Part shown: in pieces, positions 1 to 7,919 of the stretch | Position numbering within the stretch: position 1 is the first letter of the stretch | How the letters are laid out: each line of letters begins with the position of its first letter | Assembly: GCA_021108405.1 (NCBI GenBank) | Contig: JAIOQW010000028.1 | Span: 1 to 33,541, forward strand | Source of the DNA: Methanosarcinales archaeon | Lineage (GTDB): Archaea > Halobacteriota > Methanosarcinia > Methanosarcinales > Methanocomedenaceae | Direction: 5' to 3' | DNA length: 33,541 nt | The notes under the pieces: generated by a model | The model's database searches: none | Told to the model about the DNA's origin: nothing | What the model saw: only the letters and a program-made list of their open reading frames with translations | Position numbers and translations under genes: made by a program

Positions 1-206
1 GGCACTGTACCATTTTCCAGTTATTTTTCAGACACGGATTTACACGGATTAACACCGATTTGATTTTGATCAAATACTTTCTATCACAAACTTAATGGAA
101 TCTTATGATATCGACCACAACAACCTTAAATCCGTGTAAATCTGTGTCTATGCAATTATCGATTAAATAATCTTCTATTAAAATAACTGGTTTTTAGGAT
201 AGTGCC
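1..206. mobile_element. MITE-like element with nested inverted repeats
   Basis: The first 27 bases (GGCACT...CCAGTTATTTT) are matched by the reverse complement of 180-206 (GGCACT...CCAGTTATTTT). Both ends of the arm are identical and the central ~10 bases diverge. Inside this lies a second inverted pair: GACACGGATTTACACGGATT near 31-50 against AATCCGTGTAAATCTGTGTC near 128-148. No transposase is encoded, so this looks like a non-autonomous miniature element or a large hairpin repeat. The left flank is outside the window, so a target duplication cannot be checked. A solo copy of the same end lies at 18652-18681. Confidence 0.6.
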
Positions 207-249
207 CTTGATATACTAGAAAAAAAATGAATTACCCACGTTCAAGTGA

Positions 250-747
250 TTATACAAGCTTAGGTGAGTAATATTTCTTTATTGTTGTACCACACTGGTT
301 ACATGATATTAAAAGCCAGTCGCCCATTTCATGTTTCTCAAAATGGTCAAAGATGGATGATCCACAAGACGGGCACATATAATATTCCTTGAAATAGTAA
401 TTGTAGAATTCCGGTGTTGCCTTTAACCATTCCAGGGTCTTTAACAATAATTCAAGATAACGCTGGTTCAGTCCGTTAGACTTCATTTCATTATGTAGGC
501 GATCACTTACTTCACGTATCTGACGTCCGGATTCACGCTGTATCTTCTTGTAATCAGTAAGGTACTTACTGCTTTTTTCAAGATATCTCAGATATCCTTG
601 ATATACATCACTTCCCTTGTGTTGAATAGTACGAAGGAAATATTCACTCATCAGGTCTTCAAGTAGATCATGACAGGTTGTGCAGATGTTATATTTTGGA
701 TAATGCTTAGTATCCTGCAATTCCCCGCATATTACACAGGTATCCAT
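250..747 (-). CDS. zinc-ribbon protein of unknown function
   Basis: This 165-residue protein has two paired-cysteine motifs, CVIC...CTTC near residues 4-25 and CPSC...CNQC near 124-151, which frame a charged, mostly helical middle. The pattern suggests that the two ends bind zinc. I recognise no named family. It lies 14 bases downstream of the DUF22-like gene on the same strand, so the two are probably co-transcribed. The start ATG is preceded by GGAGGAAGTA, a good Shine-Dalgarno site. A nucleic-acid or protein-protein adaptor role is possible but unsupported. The gene call is firm and the function is unknown. Confidence 0.75.
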   Translation of the reverse strand: MDTCVICGELQDTKHYPKYNICTTCHDLLEDLMSEYFLRTIQHKGSDVYQGYLRYLEKSSKYLTDYKKIQRESGRQIREVSDRLHNEMKSNGLNQRYLELLLKTLEWLKATPEFYNYYFKEYYMCPSCGSSIFDHFEKHEMGDWLLISCNQCGTTIKKYYSPKLV

Positions 748-761
748 ATACTTACTTCCTC

Positions 762-1181
762 CTACTCAACTGGCATAGGTATTGTTGCATCCCTGGTGAA
801 CATTATCGGGAATACATTAAAGACAGCAAGAAGATCACCTTTCTTGATCTCTCCTGAACTGATCCCCATAATATATGCCATTTCTACATACCTATCTCTT
901 TCCACAGGGGTAGAACTTTCGCTTTTTCCAGCCAATTTAACTACTGATGCAAGTGCATGATGATTAAAAGCACATGGAAGAGCAAGGGTGTCTTTATGGA
1001 TCTTGATCTGTTTGATCTTGATCTTTTCAAATCTGCCTGTGCCAATTGTCATATCTTCATCTGCGATCACCATTTCCCATTTGGCTCGAGTAGCCATGGT
1101 AAATTCGTATGGTGTTGCTTCGACTTTCGTTGATTTGATTTCTCCTTCTTGTGTTGAAACAATGTTAATAATACCAGACAT
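762..1181 (-). CDS. DUF22-like archaeal protein
   Basis: About 139 residues. The sequence is compact and beta-rich, with segments such as AKWEMVIADEDMTIGTG and TLALPCAFNHHALASVV that I associate with the archaeal DUF22 family, whose function is unknown. The ORF track begins at a GTG at 1190, but that GTG is part of the Shine-Dalgarno sequence AGGTGA. The ATG at 1181, five bases downstream of that site, is the better start (MSGIINIVST...). There are no membrane segments or signal peptide. It leads a two-gene unit with the zinc-ribbon gene and is divergent from hisG. The family assignment is from memory of the sequence pattern and is moderately sure. Confidence 0.6.
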   Translation of the reverse strand: MSGIINIVSTQEGEIKSTKVEATPYEFTMATRAKWEMVIADEDMTIGTGRFEKIKIKQIKIHKDTLALPCAFNHHALASVVKLAGKSESSTPVERDRYVEMAYIMGISSGEIKKGDLLAVFNVFPIMFTRDATIPMPVE

Positions 1182-1338
1182 ATTTTTCACCTGCTCTAAT
1201 TAAACGTTAATCTATAAGTTGTTTATCTATTAATAATTTATCATTTTTAATAATGATATATTTTGGTAAATGGTATTTGAATAGATATCTTAATAACCCT
1301 CTATTCAAATCATGTATCCTTACATTAGAGGATTTAAT

Positions 1339-2214
1339 ATGATCGATATTGTTATACCAAAAGGCAGTCTTGAAGAGCAGACATTATTATTGTTCAAGCA
1401 GGCAGACCTTCCAATAAAAAAAACAGATAGGGAATACAATCCAAAAATAAATGATCCGAGGATCAATAAAGTAAAGATCCTGCGCCCACAAGAGATCCCT
1501 AAATATGTGGAGGAAGGATATTTTGATCTGGGGATAACCGGTTTGGACTGGGTATATGAATCTGATAGTGATATTGTGGAGATCGCTGATCTTCCATATA
1601 GTAAACAAGGTGCAGGTAATGTCAAGATCGTTATTGCTGTTCCTGCTAGTGATGAATCTATTCACAGCGCTGCTGATATTAAACCACATAGCAGGTTATC
1701 TACGGAATATCCCAATCTGACAAAAGCATTCTTCGATAAACTGGGCATCCCGGTTGAGATAATATTTTCATATGGTGCCACTGAAGCCAAGGTACCTGAA
1801 CTGGTGGATGCTGTAGTTGACCTGACCGAAACCGGATCCACACTTAAGAAGAATGGGTTGAAGATAGTTGATATAATTACTGAATCTTCTACCAAACTTA
1901 TTGCCAATAAGAAAAGCTGGGATGGCCCTGATAAACGCAAAGATATCCGGGAGATCAAAACACTGCTATTGGCTGTCATTGAAGCCAGGGGAAAGGTCCT
2001 CATTGATCTTAATGTACATGAAAAAAACCTTGAAGCTGTGATCGAAGCCCTGCCTGCAATGAAAAAACCAACAGTAAGCAAACTCTATAAATCTGATTTT
2101 TATGCTGTCGAGACTGTTATCAGTAAAAATAATATAAATATCCTCATACCAAAACTAAAAGCCCTGGGCGCTGAGGATATACTTGAACTTGATATTTCCA
2201 AAATTGTTCATTAA
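1339..2214 (+). CDS. hisG: ATP phosphoribosyltransferase, long form
   Basis: HisG catalyses the first step of histidine synthesis, joining ATP and PRPP to give phosphoribosyl-ATP. About 291 residues, the long form that carries its own C-terminal regulatory domain and does not need HisZ. Visible motifs are the N-terminal IPKGSL, FDLGITGLDWV near residue 65, and the PRPP-binding DLTETGSTL near 165. The last ~75 residues match the ACT-like histidine-feedback domain. The ORF track starts at 1312, but the ATG at 1339 follows AGAGG and starts the conserved MIDIVIPKGSLEEQ. It converges on tpiA with three bases between the stops. No other his genes are in the window. Confidence 0.93.
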   Translation: MIDIVIPKGSLEEQTLLLFKQADLPIKKTDREYNPKINDPRINKVKILRPQEIPKYVEEGYFDLGITGLDWVYESDSDIVEIADLPYSKQGAGNVKIVIAVPASDESIHSAADIKPHSRLSTEYPNLTKAFFDKLGIPVEIIFSYGATEAKVPELVDAVVDLTETGSTLKKNGLKIVDIITESSTKLIANKKSWDGPDKRKDIREIKTLLLAVIEARGKVLIDLNVHEKNLEAVIEALPAMKKPTVSKLYKSDFYAVETVISKNNINILIPKLKALGAEDILELDISKIVH

Positions 2215-2217
2215 CGG

Positions 2218-2886
<669 letters not shown>

Positions 2887-3078
2887 TTAAATTACCCCAT
2901 AGGTAATTGGATTTTCCAACTAAATAGTTATGGTTTAAAGGAAAACCAAAAAATTATTCGAAGATACTGGTATAACCACAAGATTTAAGTTAAATGAAGT
3001 ACACATATATACATCACATAATAATGATGAGCATTATTAAGCATAATAGATCACTCTAAAATGGGGGAGTGGAAATTC

Positions 3079-3104
3079 AAGGGGGAAAATTCCCCCTTTT
3101 AATT
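3079..3104 (+). terminator. GC-rich hairpin with T-run
   Basis: AAGGGGGAAAATTCCCCCTTTT forms a strong hairpin followed by a T-rich stretch. It lies between tpiA (minus) and the IorA-like gene (plus), which read away from each other, so it does not end either of them. It may end a short transcript that starts nearer 3010, or act as a stable RNA element. The rest of the 308-base gap holds a TATA-like CATATATAC near 3003 and a small AT-rich hairpin around 3020-3037, but no convincing gene. Confidence 0.4.
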
Positions 3105-3162
3105 TTATTAAGGAATTACACATATTTCTCAAGAAGCAATATTTCATTAATAATACTAGTGT

Positions 3163-3170
3163 CTTAAATA
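3163..3170 (+). promoter_or_regulatory. TATA box of the IorA-like gene
   Basis: CTTAAATA lies about 25-32 bases upstream of the ATG at 3195, and there is no Shine-Dalgarno sequence before that ATG. This fits archaeal promoter spacing for a leaderless mRNA that begins at or near the start codon. It is inferred from spacing only. Confidence 0.4.
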
Positions 3171-3194
3171 CCACCAGTAATAATTAAATCACTA

Positions 3195-4688
3195 ATGTCA
3201 AATTCATATACTGGTACAGAGGCTCTGGTGCTGGGTGCTCTTGACTCTAAAATAACTTTTGCCACAGGTGTTCCGGGTTATCCTATCACTAAAATTATGG
3301 AACAACTGATGGACTCAGCAATTGAATCCCGTTGGTCTGTTAACGAAAAAGTTGCCCTTGAGGCAGCCCTTGGCGCTTCTACTGTTGGACGCAGGGCAGT
3401 TGTAATTATCAAACACGTGGGCATGAACATCCTGGCCGACCCACTTATCACTTCAGCTACACATACTATCGGAGCCGGGGTGGTAATTATTGCCGGAGAT
3501 GACCCCGGAGTCAAAATGAGCCAGAACGAACAGGATTCACGCTATTTTGGCCTGCTGGCAGAAGTACCGGTATTTGACCCTGATACGCCAGATGCAGCAT
3601 ATGAATGTATGCGCAACGGTTTTGCATTATCTGAAAAAGTAAGTACACCTGTAATCATCCGAATAACAGATAGATTGAACACATCAAATTCGGATGTTAA
3701 AAGGACAGTGTCAAGTTCAACAGACTTCCCGGTATTTAACCGTAGTATCTGGTCTTATAGCTTAAAGGGCAAACACCAGCGTTTTCATTTGCAGTCATAT
3801 CCGCTCATGCTGGAATTATCTGCCACATATAAGATGAATATTCTTCATAAGAGGGAGAGTAATATCGGTGTTATCTCATCAGGATATATCTCCACTCTGG
3901 TAGAGAAGGTCATATCCGATAGGTTTCGGGATGTCTCTCACCTATCACTTACGATGATAAACCCGCTGCCAGTTGGCCTTATTAGTAGTTTTATCAAACA
4001 GCACTCAAAGGTGTTGATCATAGAGGAGACCGAACCTGTTATCGAACAACAGGTTTCGTGTAGTGGAGTACTGGGAAAACATACCGGTCACGTAGGATAT
4101 GGAAAAGTAGAGATCAGTGATATTATCCGGGCACTGGAACATATCGACAAGGAGAAAACCAATTACATGCAAAGCCCGGAGACATTGACCAGCCGCGGGT
4201 ATTCAAGAGGTACATGTGAGGACTGTCCATATAATGTTCTATATAATGAGCTTAAGAAACTTTCAGTGCCTATAGCCGGAGACCTGGGATGTTCGATAAG
4301 GACTGCACCACCGCCCATGGAAATCGCAGATACGGCATATTCGCTGGGCTCATCCATAGCTACCGCGACAGGCTTTGATAATAAAGGTGTGGCCCTTATA
4401 GGTGATTTCGGACTGGTCCATACCGGACTGCAGGGTCTTATAGAAGCAGTATTTCACAAGAAGGATGTGCTGGTGATAGTATTGCTAAATAGCATATCTG
4501 CCCTTACCGGCGGACAACAAGTACCTGATATCACCTGTTTGGTACAGTGTCTCGTACCCGGGACTATAATACTTGATATGGAAAAAATCAATAAAGATGA
4601 ACTGTTTATGATCCTCTTAAGCGAACTTGATAAGAAGGGAGTATCAGTAATTCTTGCTCGTGGGCAGTGTACAAAACATAATCCATAA
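3195..4688 (+). CDS. IorA-like TPP enzyme lacking the ferredoxin domain
   Basis: A 497-residue relative of the alpha subunit of indolepyruvate:ferredoxin oxidoreductase. The N-terminal pyrimidine-binding domain has NEKVALE (Glu51, the likely cofactor-activating glutamate), KHVGMN and SQNEQDSRYF. A middle domain follows, then the thiamine-diphosphate domain with GDFG at 403-406 and NS at 432-433, a divergent form of the usual GDG...NN. True IorA continues for about 100 residues with two [4Fe-4S] ferredoxin motifs. This protein ends cleanly at ILARGQCTKHNP, where that part would begin. No iorB is nearby. The neighbours are aksA and aksD. It may be a separate 2-oxoacid decarboxylase or a divergent oxidoreductase subunit. 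The family is sure and the substrate unknown. Confidence 0.8.
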   Translation: MSNSYTGTEALVLGALDSKITFATGVPGYPITKIMEQLMDSAIESRWSVNEKVALEAALGASTVGRRAVVIIKHVGMNILADPLITSATHTIGAGVVIIAGDDPGVKMSQNEQDSRYFGLLAEVPVFDPDTPDAAYECMRNGFALSEKVSTPVIIRITDRLNTSNSDVKRTVSSSTDFPVFNRSIWSYSLKGKHQRFHLQSYPLMLELSATYKMNILHKRESNIGVISSGYISTLVEKVISDRFRDVSHLSLTMINPLPVGLISSFIKQHSKVLIIEETEPVIEQQVSCSGVLGKHTGHVGYGKVEISDIIRALEHIDKEKTNYMQSPETLTSRGYSRGTCEDCPYNVLYNELKKLSVPIAGDLGCSIRTAPPPMEIADTAYSLGSSIATATGFDNKGVALIGDFGLVHTGLQGLIEAVFHKKDVLVIVLLNSISALTGGQQVPDITCLVQCLVPGTIILDMEKINKDELFMILLSELDKKGVSVILARGQCTKHNP

Positions 4689-4696
4689 TCTTTTCA

Positions 4697-4860
4697 TAGT
4701 ATATCAAGTATAACTTGAATCGAAAATACTTCGTATTTTCTAATTTTCAACTCCTTCTGAGTTTCAGTATCGAAAATGCTCACTCAGTTCACATTTTCTA
4801 ATCTTCAGTTCCTTTGGATCTTCAGTCAAGAAAATCCGAGCGCTAGCGAGGATTTTGTTC
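4697..4860 (-). repeat. tandem hairpin repeat cluster overlapping the aksA stop
   Basis: Read on the minus strand, this stretch holds three successive imperfect units. Each has a hairpin of the form AAAAT...ATTTT (AAAATCCTCGCTAGCGCTCGGATTTT, AAAATGTG...GCATTTT, AAAATACGAAGTATTTT) followed by a purine-rich spacer such as ACTGAAGATCCAAAGG or ACTGAAACTCAGAAGG. It ends in CGATTCAAGTTATACTTGATATA. The first unit begins inside aksA and supplies its last five codons and stop. Related copies are at 15452-15507 (same terminal sequence) and, more weakly, 7842-7866. Confidence 0.6.
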
Positions 4861-6018
4861 TTTTTTTATGATCTCTTGAACGAAGTCTTCCAGTACATTA
4901 CAGGGTATGCCGCGTTTAGCCTGGTAACAGTCTTTTACCTTATCCAGCAGTTTGCACAATTGGTCATGGTCCAGGTCATGTCCCATGGTCTGCACAACTC
5001 CTTTCAATGCCTTGGTACCTGTATGTTTACCTATGATCAGGCTGCGTTTTGCTCCTACCATTTCAGGGGAAAATAACTCATAGGTACTGGGTTCTTCCAA
5101 AATAGCAGCAACGTGGATTCCACTCTCATGGGCGAATGCCAATTCCCCGACTATGGGTTTATTCTTTGCTACATTTACACCCGCGTATTCCACCACCATT
5201 TTTGATAGCTTCATCAGACCTGAAGTATTGTACTTATCAATATCATATAGAACCAGTAGTGACATTAACAGTTCTTCCAGTGAAGCATTACCTGATCTTT
5301 CACCTAAACTATTAACAGTTGTATGCAACTGTTTTGCTCCTGCCTCTGCCGCTGCAATAGTATTGGCAGTAGCCATACCCAGATCATTGTGGCAGTGAAT
5401 GCCGATATCTGTCTTGATCTCTTTTTTAATTTCACTGACAAGATAATAAGTGGTACTTGGATTTAGTATCCCGACCGTATCAGCTATACTTACATAATCG
5501 GCATGTCTCGCTTCAGCTTCTTTATATATACGCTTTAGTGTGTTAATGTCTGTACGCGTTGCGTCTTCTGCAGCAAACCGTACAATTAACCCGTGGTCTT
5601 TGGCATACTCCAGGGCATCATAGGCACACTGTGTTGCCTCTGCGCATGTTTTATGATATTTATATTTCAGGTGAATATCAGAAGTTGCAATAAAAATACT
5701 GACCATATCCACATCACAATCAATAGCAGCATCTACATCAGGTATTATCGAGCGAGCTAAACAACATATCTGGGCATTAAGGCCCATATGAGCAACTTCA
5801 CGAACTGCAATGCGTTCAGCCCTGGAAACTACAGGAAACCCGGCCTCTATCACTTCGATACCAGTCTTATCAAGTTCCGCTGCTATATTTTTTTTCTCTT
5901 CCAGAGTAAAAGCTGTCCCTGGTGTCTGTTCTCCGTCCCTTAGTGTAACATCACATATTTCGATGTTCGTAGGCTTCAGTCCAACGAGATCGACTAGTTT
6001 ATTCCTGGAGTACTGCAT
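4843..6018 (-). CDS. aksA: homocitrate synthase family protein, AksA type
   Basis: A 391-residue DRE-TIM metallolyase. The barrel shows TLRDGEQTPG near residue 26, the metal-binding HCHNDLGMATAN near 204, and GERSGNASLEE near 238. It lacks the ~120-residue regulatory domain of leucine-type isopropylmalate synthase, as expected for AksA/NifV-type homocitrate synthases. In methanogens AksA condenses 2-oxoglutarate with acetyl-CoA and then lengthens the chain for coenzyme B. The divergent aksD 126 bases away supports that role. NifV-like homocitrate supply to nitrogenase is an alternative. The start follows AGGTGAT at good spacing. The final codons (EQNPR) come from an intergenic repeat. Confidence 0.85.
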   Translation of the reverse strand: MQYSRNKLVDLVGLKPTNIEICDVTLRDGEQTPGTAFTLEEKKNIAAELDKTGIEVIEAGFPVVSRAERIAVREVAHMGLNAQICCLARSIIPDVDAAIDCDVDMVSIFIATSDIHLKYKYHKTCAEATQCAYDALEYAKDHGLIVRFAAEDATRTDINTLKRIYKEAEARHADYVSIADTVGILNPSTTYYLVSEIKKEIKTDIGIHCHNDLGMATANTIAAAEAGAKQLHTTVNSLGERSGNASLEELLMSLLVLYDIDKYNTSGLMKLSKMVVEYAGVNVAKNKPIVGELAFAHESGIHVAAILEEPSTYELFSPEMVGAKRSLIIGKHTGTKALKGVVQTMGHDLDHDQLCKLLDKVKDCYQAKRGIPCNVLEDFVQEIIKKEQNPR

Positions 6019-6144
6019 ATATTATCACCTAAAAATTCCTACGGATAGTTTAATCACATAATAAGTAAGGTTTTCTATAATAAAGTTTCATAAAATTGAT
6101 TTAATATTGGTATATCTATAAGGATTATTAAGGAGATCACGTTA

Positions 6145-7380
6145 TTGCCTACAATTAGTGAAAAAATATTAAGTAAAGCATCAAATTCGACCGCAGTAGC
6201 TGATGATTTTGTTATTGCGGATATTGACTGTGCTATGGCACATGACGGTACCAGTGTACTGGCAGTCAAAGCATTCACTGAAATGGAAGTCCCGGGTGTA
6301 TGGGACCCGGAACGTATCATTATCCCGTTTGATCACATAGTGCCCGCAAGTACTGAAACGGCTGCTAATCTTCAGCACTCGATAAGGCAATGGGCACATG
6401 AACAGAACATCTCTAATTTATATGATGTCGGTGAAGGTATCTGTCATCAGGTACTGCCTGAGAAAGGTTTTGCTCTTCCCGGCAGACTGATAGTAGGCGC
6501 TGATTCTCATTCATGTACTTATGGTGCCTTCGGAGCTTTTGCTACTGGTGTGGGTGCGACTGATATGGCTGAGATATTTGCCTCAGGGAAATTATGGTTT
6601 AGAGTACCTCATACCATAAGGGTCACAGTTGAAGGAGATATGAAGAACCCTGTTTCTGCAAAGGACCTGACACTTCATGTGATCAAACATATAGGTACTG
6701 ACGGTGCTACATATAAAGCCCTGGAATTCTACGGCTCTGCTATTGAAACCTTAAATATATCAGGCAGGATGACGCTGTGCAATATGGCAATTGAGATGGG
6801 AGCAAAAACAGGGATCGTGCCCCCTGATATAAAGACAGATATATTCCTTAAAGGCAGGGCAGTGGAACCCTATACTCCGGTCTATGCAGACGAGGATGCT
6901 AATTATATAGAAGAATTACACTTTGATGTGGATGATCTACCTCCCCAGGTGGCAAAACCACACAGTGTGGATAATGTCTGTGATGTGGATGAAGTATCAG
7001 GTATTAAAATAGATCAGGTGTTTATAGGGTCCTGTACCAATGGCAGGGTGGAGGACTTAGAAGCAGCAGCAAGAATCCTTAAGGGACGTAAAGTAGCTGT
7101 TCGTACCATTGTAATACCTGCTTCACGTACTGTACTCACAGAAGCAATAGATAAAGGATATATATCTGCTCTTGTTAAAGCGGGCGCAATGATAGCTCCC
7201 CCCGGATGCGGGCCGTGTTTGGGTGCCCATCTGGGAGTACTGGCAGAGGGTGAGGTATGTGTGTCTACTTCTAATCGTAACTTTAAGGGCAGGATGGGTA
7301 AAGGTGGCCTGATCTATCTGGCATCTCCACAGACTGCTGCGGCATCTGCACTTAAGGGTGAGATTGCTGATCCAAGGTAA
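6145..7380 (+). CDS. aksD: homoaconitase large subunit, AksD/HacA type
   Basis: A 411-residue aconitase-superfamily large subunit. The [4Fe-4S] cysteines are in GSCTNGR near residue 295 and PGCGPC near 353. [20 protein letters not shown] near 118 is the substrate-site segment. In coenzyme B synthesis AksD pairs with the small subunit AksE to isomerise homocitrate and its longer homologues. LeuC is the close alternative, but the adjacent AksA favours homoaconitase. The small subunit is not in the window. The start is TTG at 6145, supported by AAGGAG nine bases upstream. It is divergent from aksA and is followed by SRP19 after 46 bases. Confidence 0.87.
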   Translation: MPTISEKILSKASNSTAVADDFVIADIDCAMAHDGTSVLAVKAFTEMEVPGVWDPERIIIPFDHIVPASTETAANLQHSIRQWAHEQNISNLYDVGEGICHQVLPEKGFALPGRLIVGADSHSCTYGAFGAFATGVGATDMAEIFASGKLWFRVPHTIRVTVEGDMKNPVSAKDLTLHVIKHIGTDGATYKALEFYGSAIETLNISGRMTLCNMAIEMGAKTGIVPPDIKTDIFLKGRAVEPYTPVYADEDANYIEELHFDVDDLPPQVAKPHSVDNVCDVDEVSGIKIDQVFIGSCTNGRVEDLEAAARILKGRKVAVRTIVIPASRTVLTEAIDKGYISALVKAGAMIAPPGCGPCLGAHLGVLAEGEVCVSTSNRNFKGRMGKGGLIYLASPQTAAASALKGEIADPR

Positions 7381-7426
7381 AACCAAACAAAAACTTGATG
7401 TCATATCAGTGATATATATAGATTCC

Positions 7427-7717
7427 ATGCTGCGTGATAGGGATAAATATGTGATCTGGCCTGCCTATATCAATAAGGCGAATAGCAGGAATGGTGGGCG
7501 TATCATTCGAAAAAAGCACTCGATCGGATCACCTGAGATAAAGGAGATCGAACAGGCGGCTGTGGAGTTGGGACTTAATCCAATTGTTGAGACAGATAAG
7601 AAATATCCCAAATCCTGGTGGGAGGCCAGCGGTCGAGTATTGGTTGATAAAAAGGGTGTCAAATCTGATATTGCCAGACAGATCGCTAAGAAAGTCGTAC
7701 AGATACGTAAGGGATAG
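7427..7717 (+). CDS. srp19: signal recognition particle 19 kDa protein
   Basis: SRP19 binds the tips of SRP RNA helices 6 and 8 and prepares them for SRP54. About 96 residues from the ATG at 7427, the family's usual length. Matching segments are KYVIWPAYINKANSRNGGR, NPIVETDKKYPKSWWEASGRVLV and the basic tail. The ORF track adds 23 residues at the N terminus that overlap aksD and are not typical. The RNA it binds is encoded 8 kb away at 15677-15999 and the SRP receptor at 26499-27566. It follows aksD closely and is possibly co-transcribed with it. Confidence 0.9.
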   Translation: MLRDRDKYVIWPAYINKANSRNGGRIIRKKHSIGSPEIKEIEQAAVELGLNPIVETDKKYPKSWWEASGRVLVDKKGVKSDIARQIAKKVVQIRKG

Positions 7718-7841
7718 AATTCATTTTAATATGAAAAAAGAAGTAAATAAATTCGATGGTTATTTATAGAATAAATCACCCAACTCTTTTAGCTAGAAGG
7801 TTTTATAGTAATCGGCAGATTGGATAAAGTTTTCAATATAA

Positions 7842-7866
7842 AACAAAATCCTCCTTCGGGTTCCAT
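7842..7866 (+). repeat. partial copy of the dispersed hairpin repeat
   Basis: ACAAAATCCTCCTTCGGGTTCC resembles ACAAAATCCTCCCTTCGGTCGG at 15454-15475, including the CC-TTCG-GG hairpin tip. The longer tail seen in the other copies is missing. It lies in the gap between SRP19 and the surface-protein gene. Confidence 0.35.
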
Positions 7867-7919
7867 TTACTAAGATATATTCACTAAGAATAATTGCAAA
7901 AACAAATTGAGAGATTGAA

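Noticed and set aside
1-150. ACACGGATTT-type repeats as a CRISPR array
   Set aside because: Units are short, imperfect and without spacers of even length; they form inverted arms instead.
670-960. Plus-strand ORF of 96 residues
   Set aside because: It runs antisense through the zinc-ribbon and DUF22-like genes and has no Shine-Dalgarno or recognisable features.
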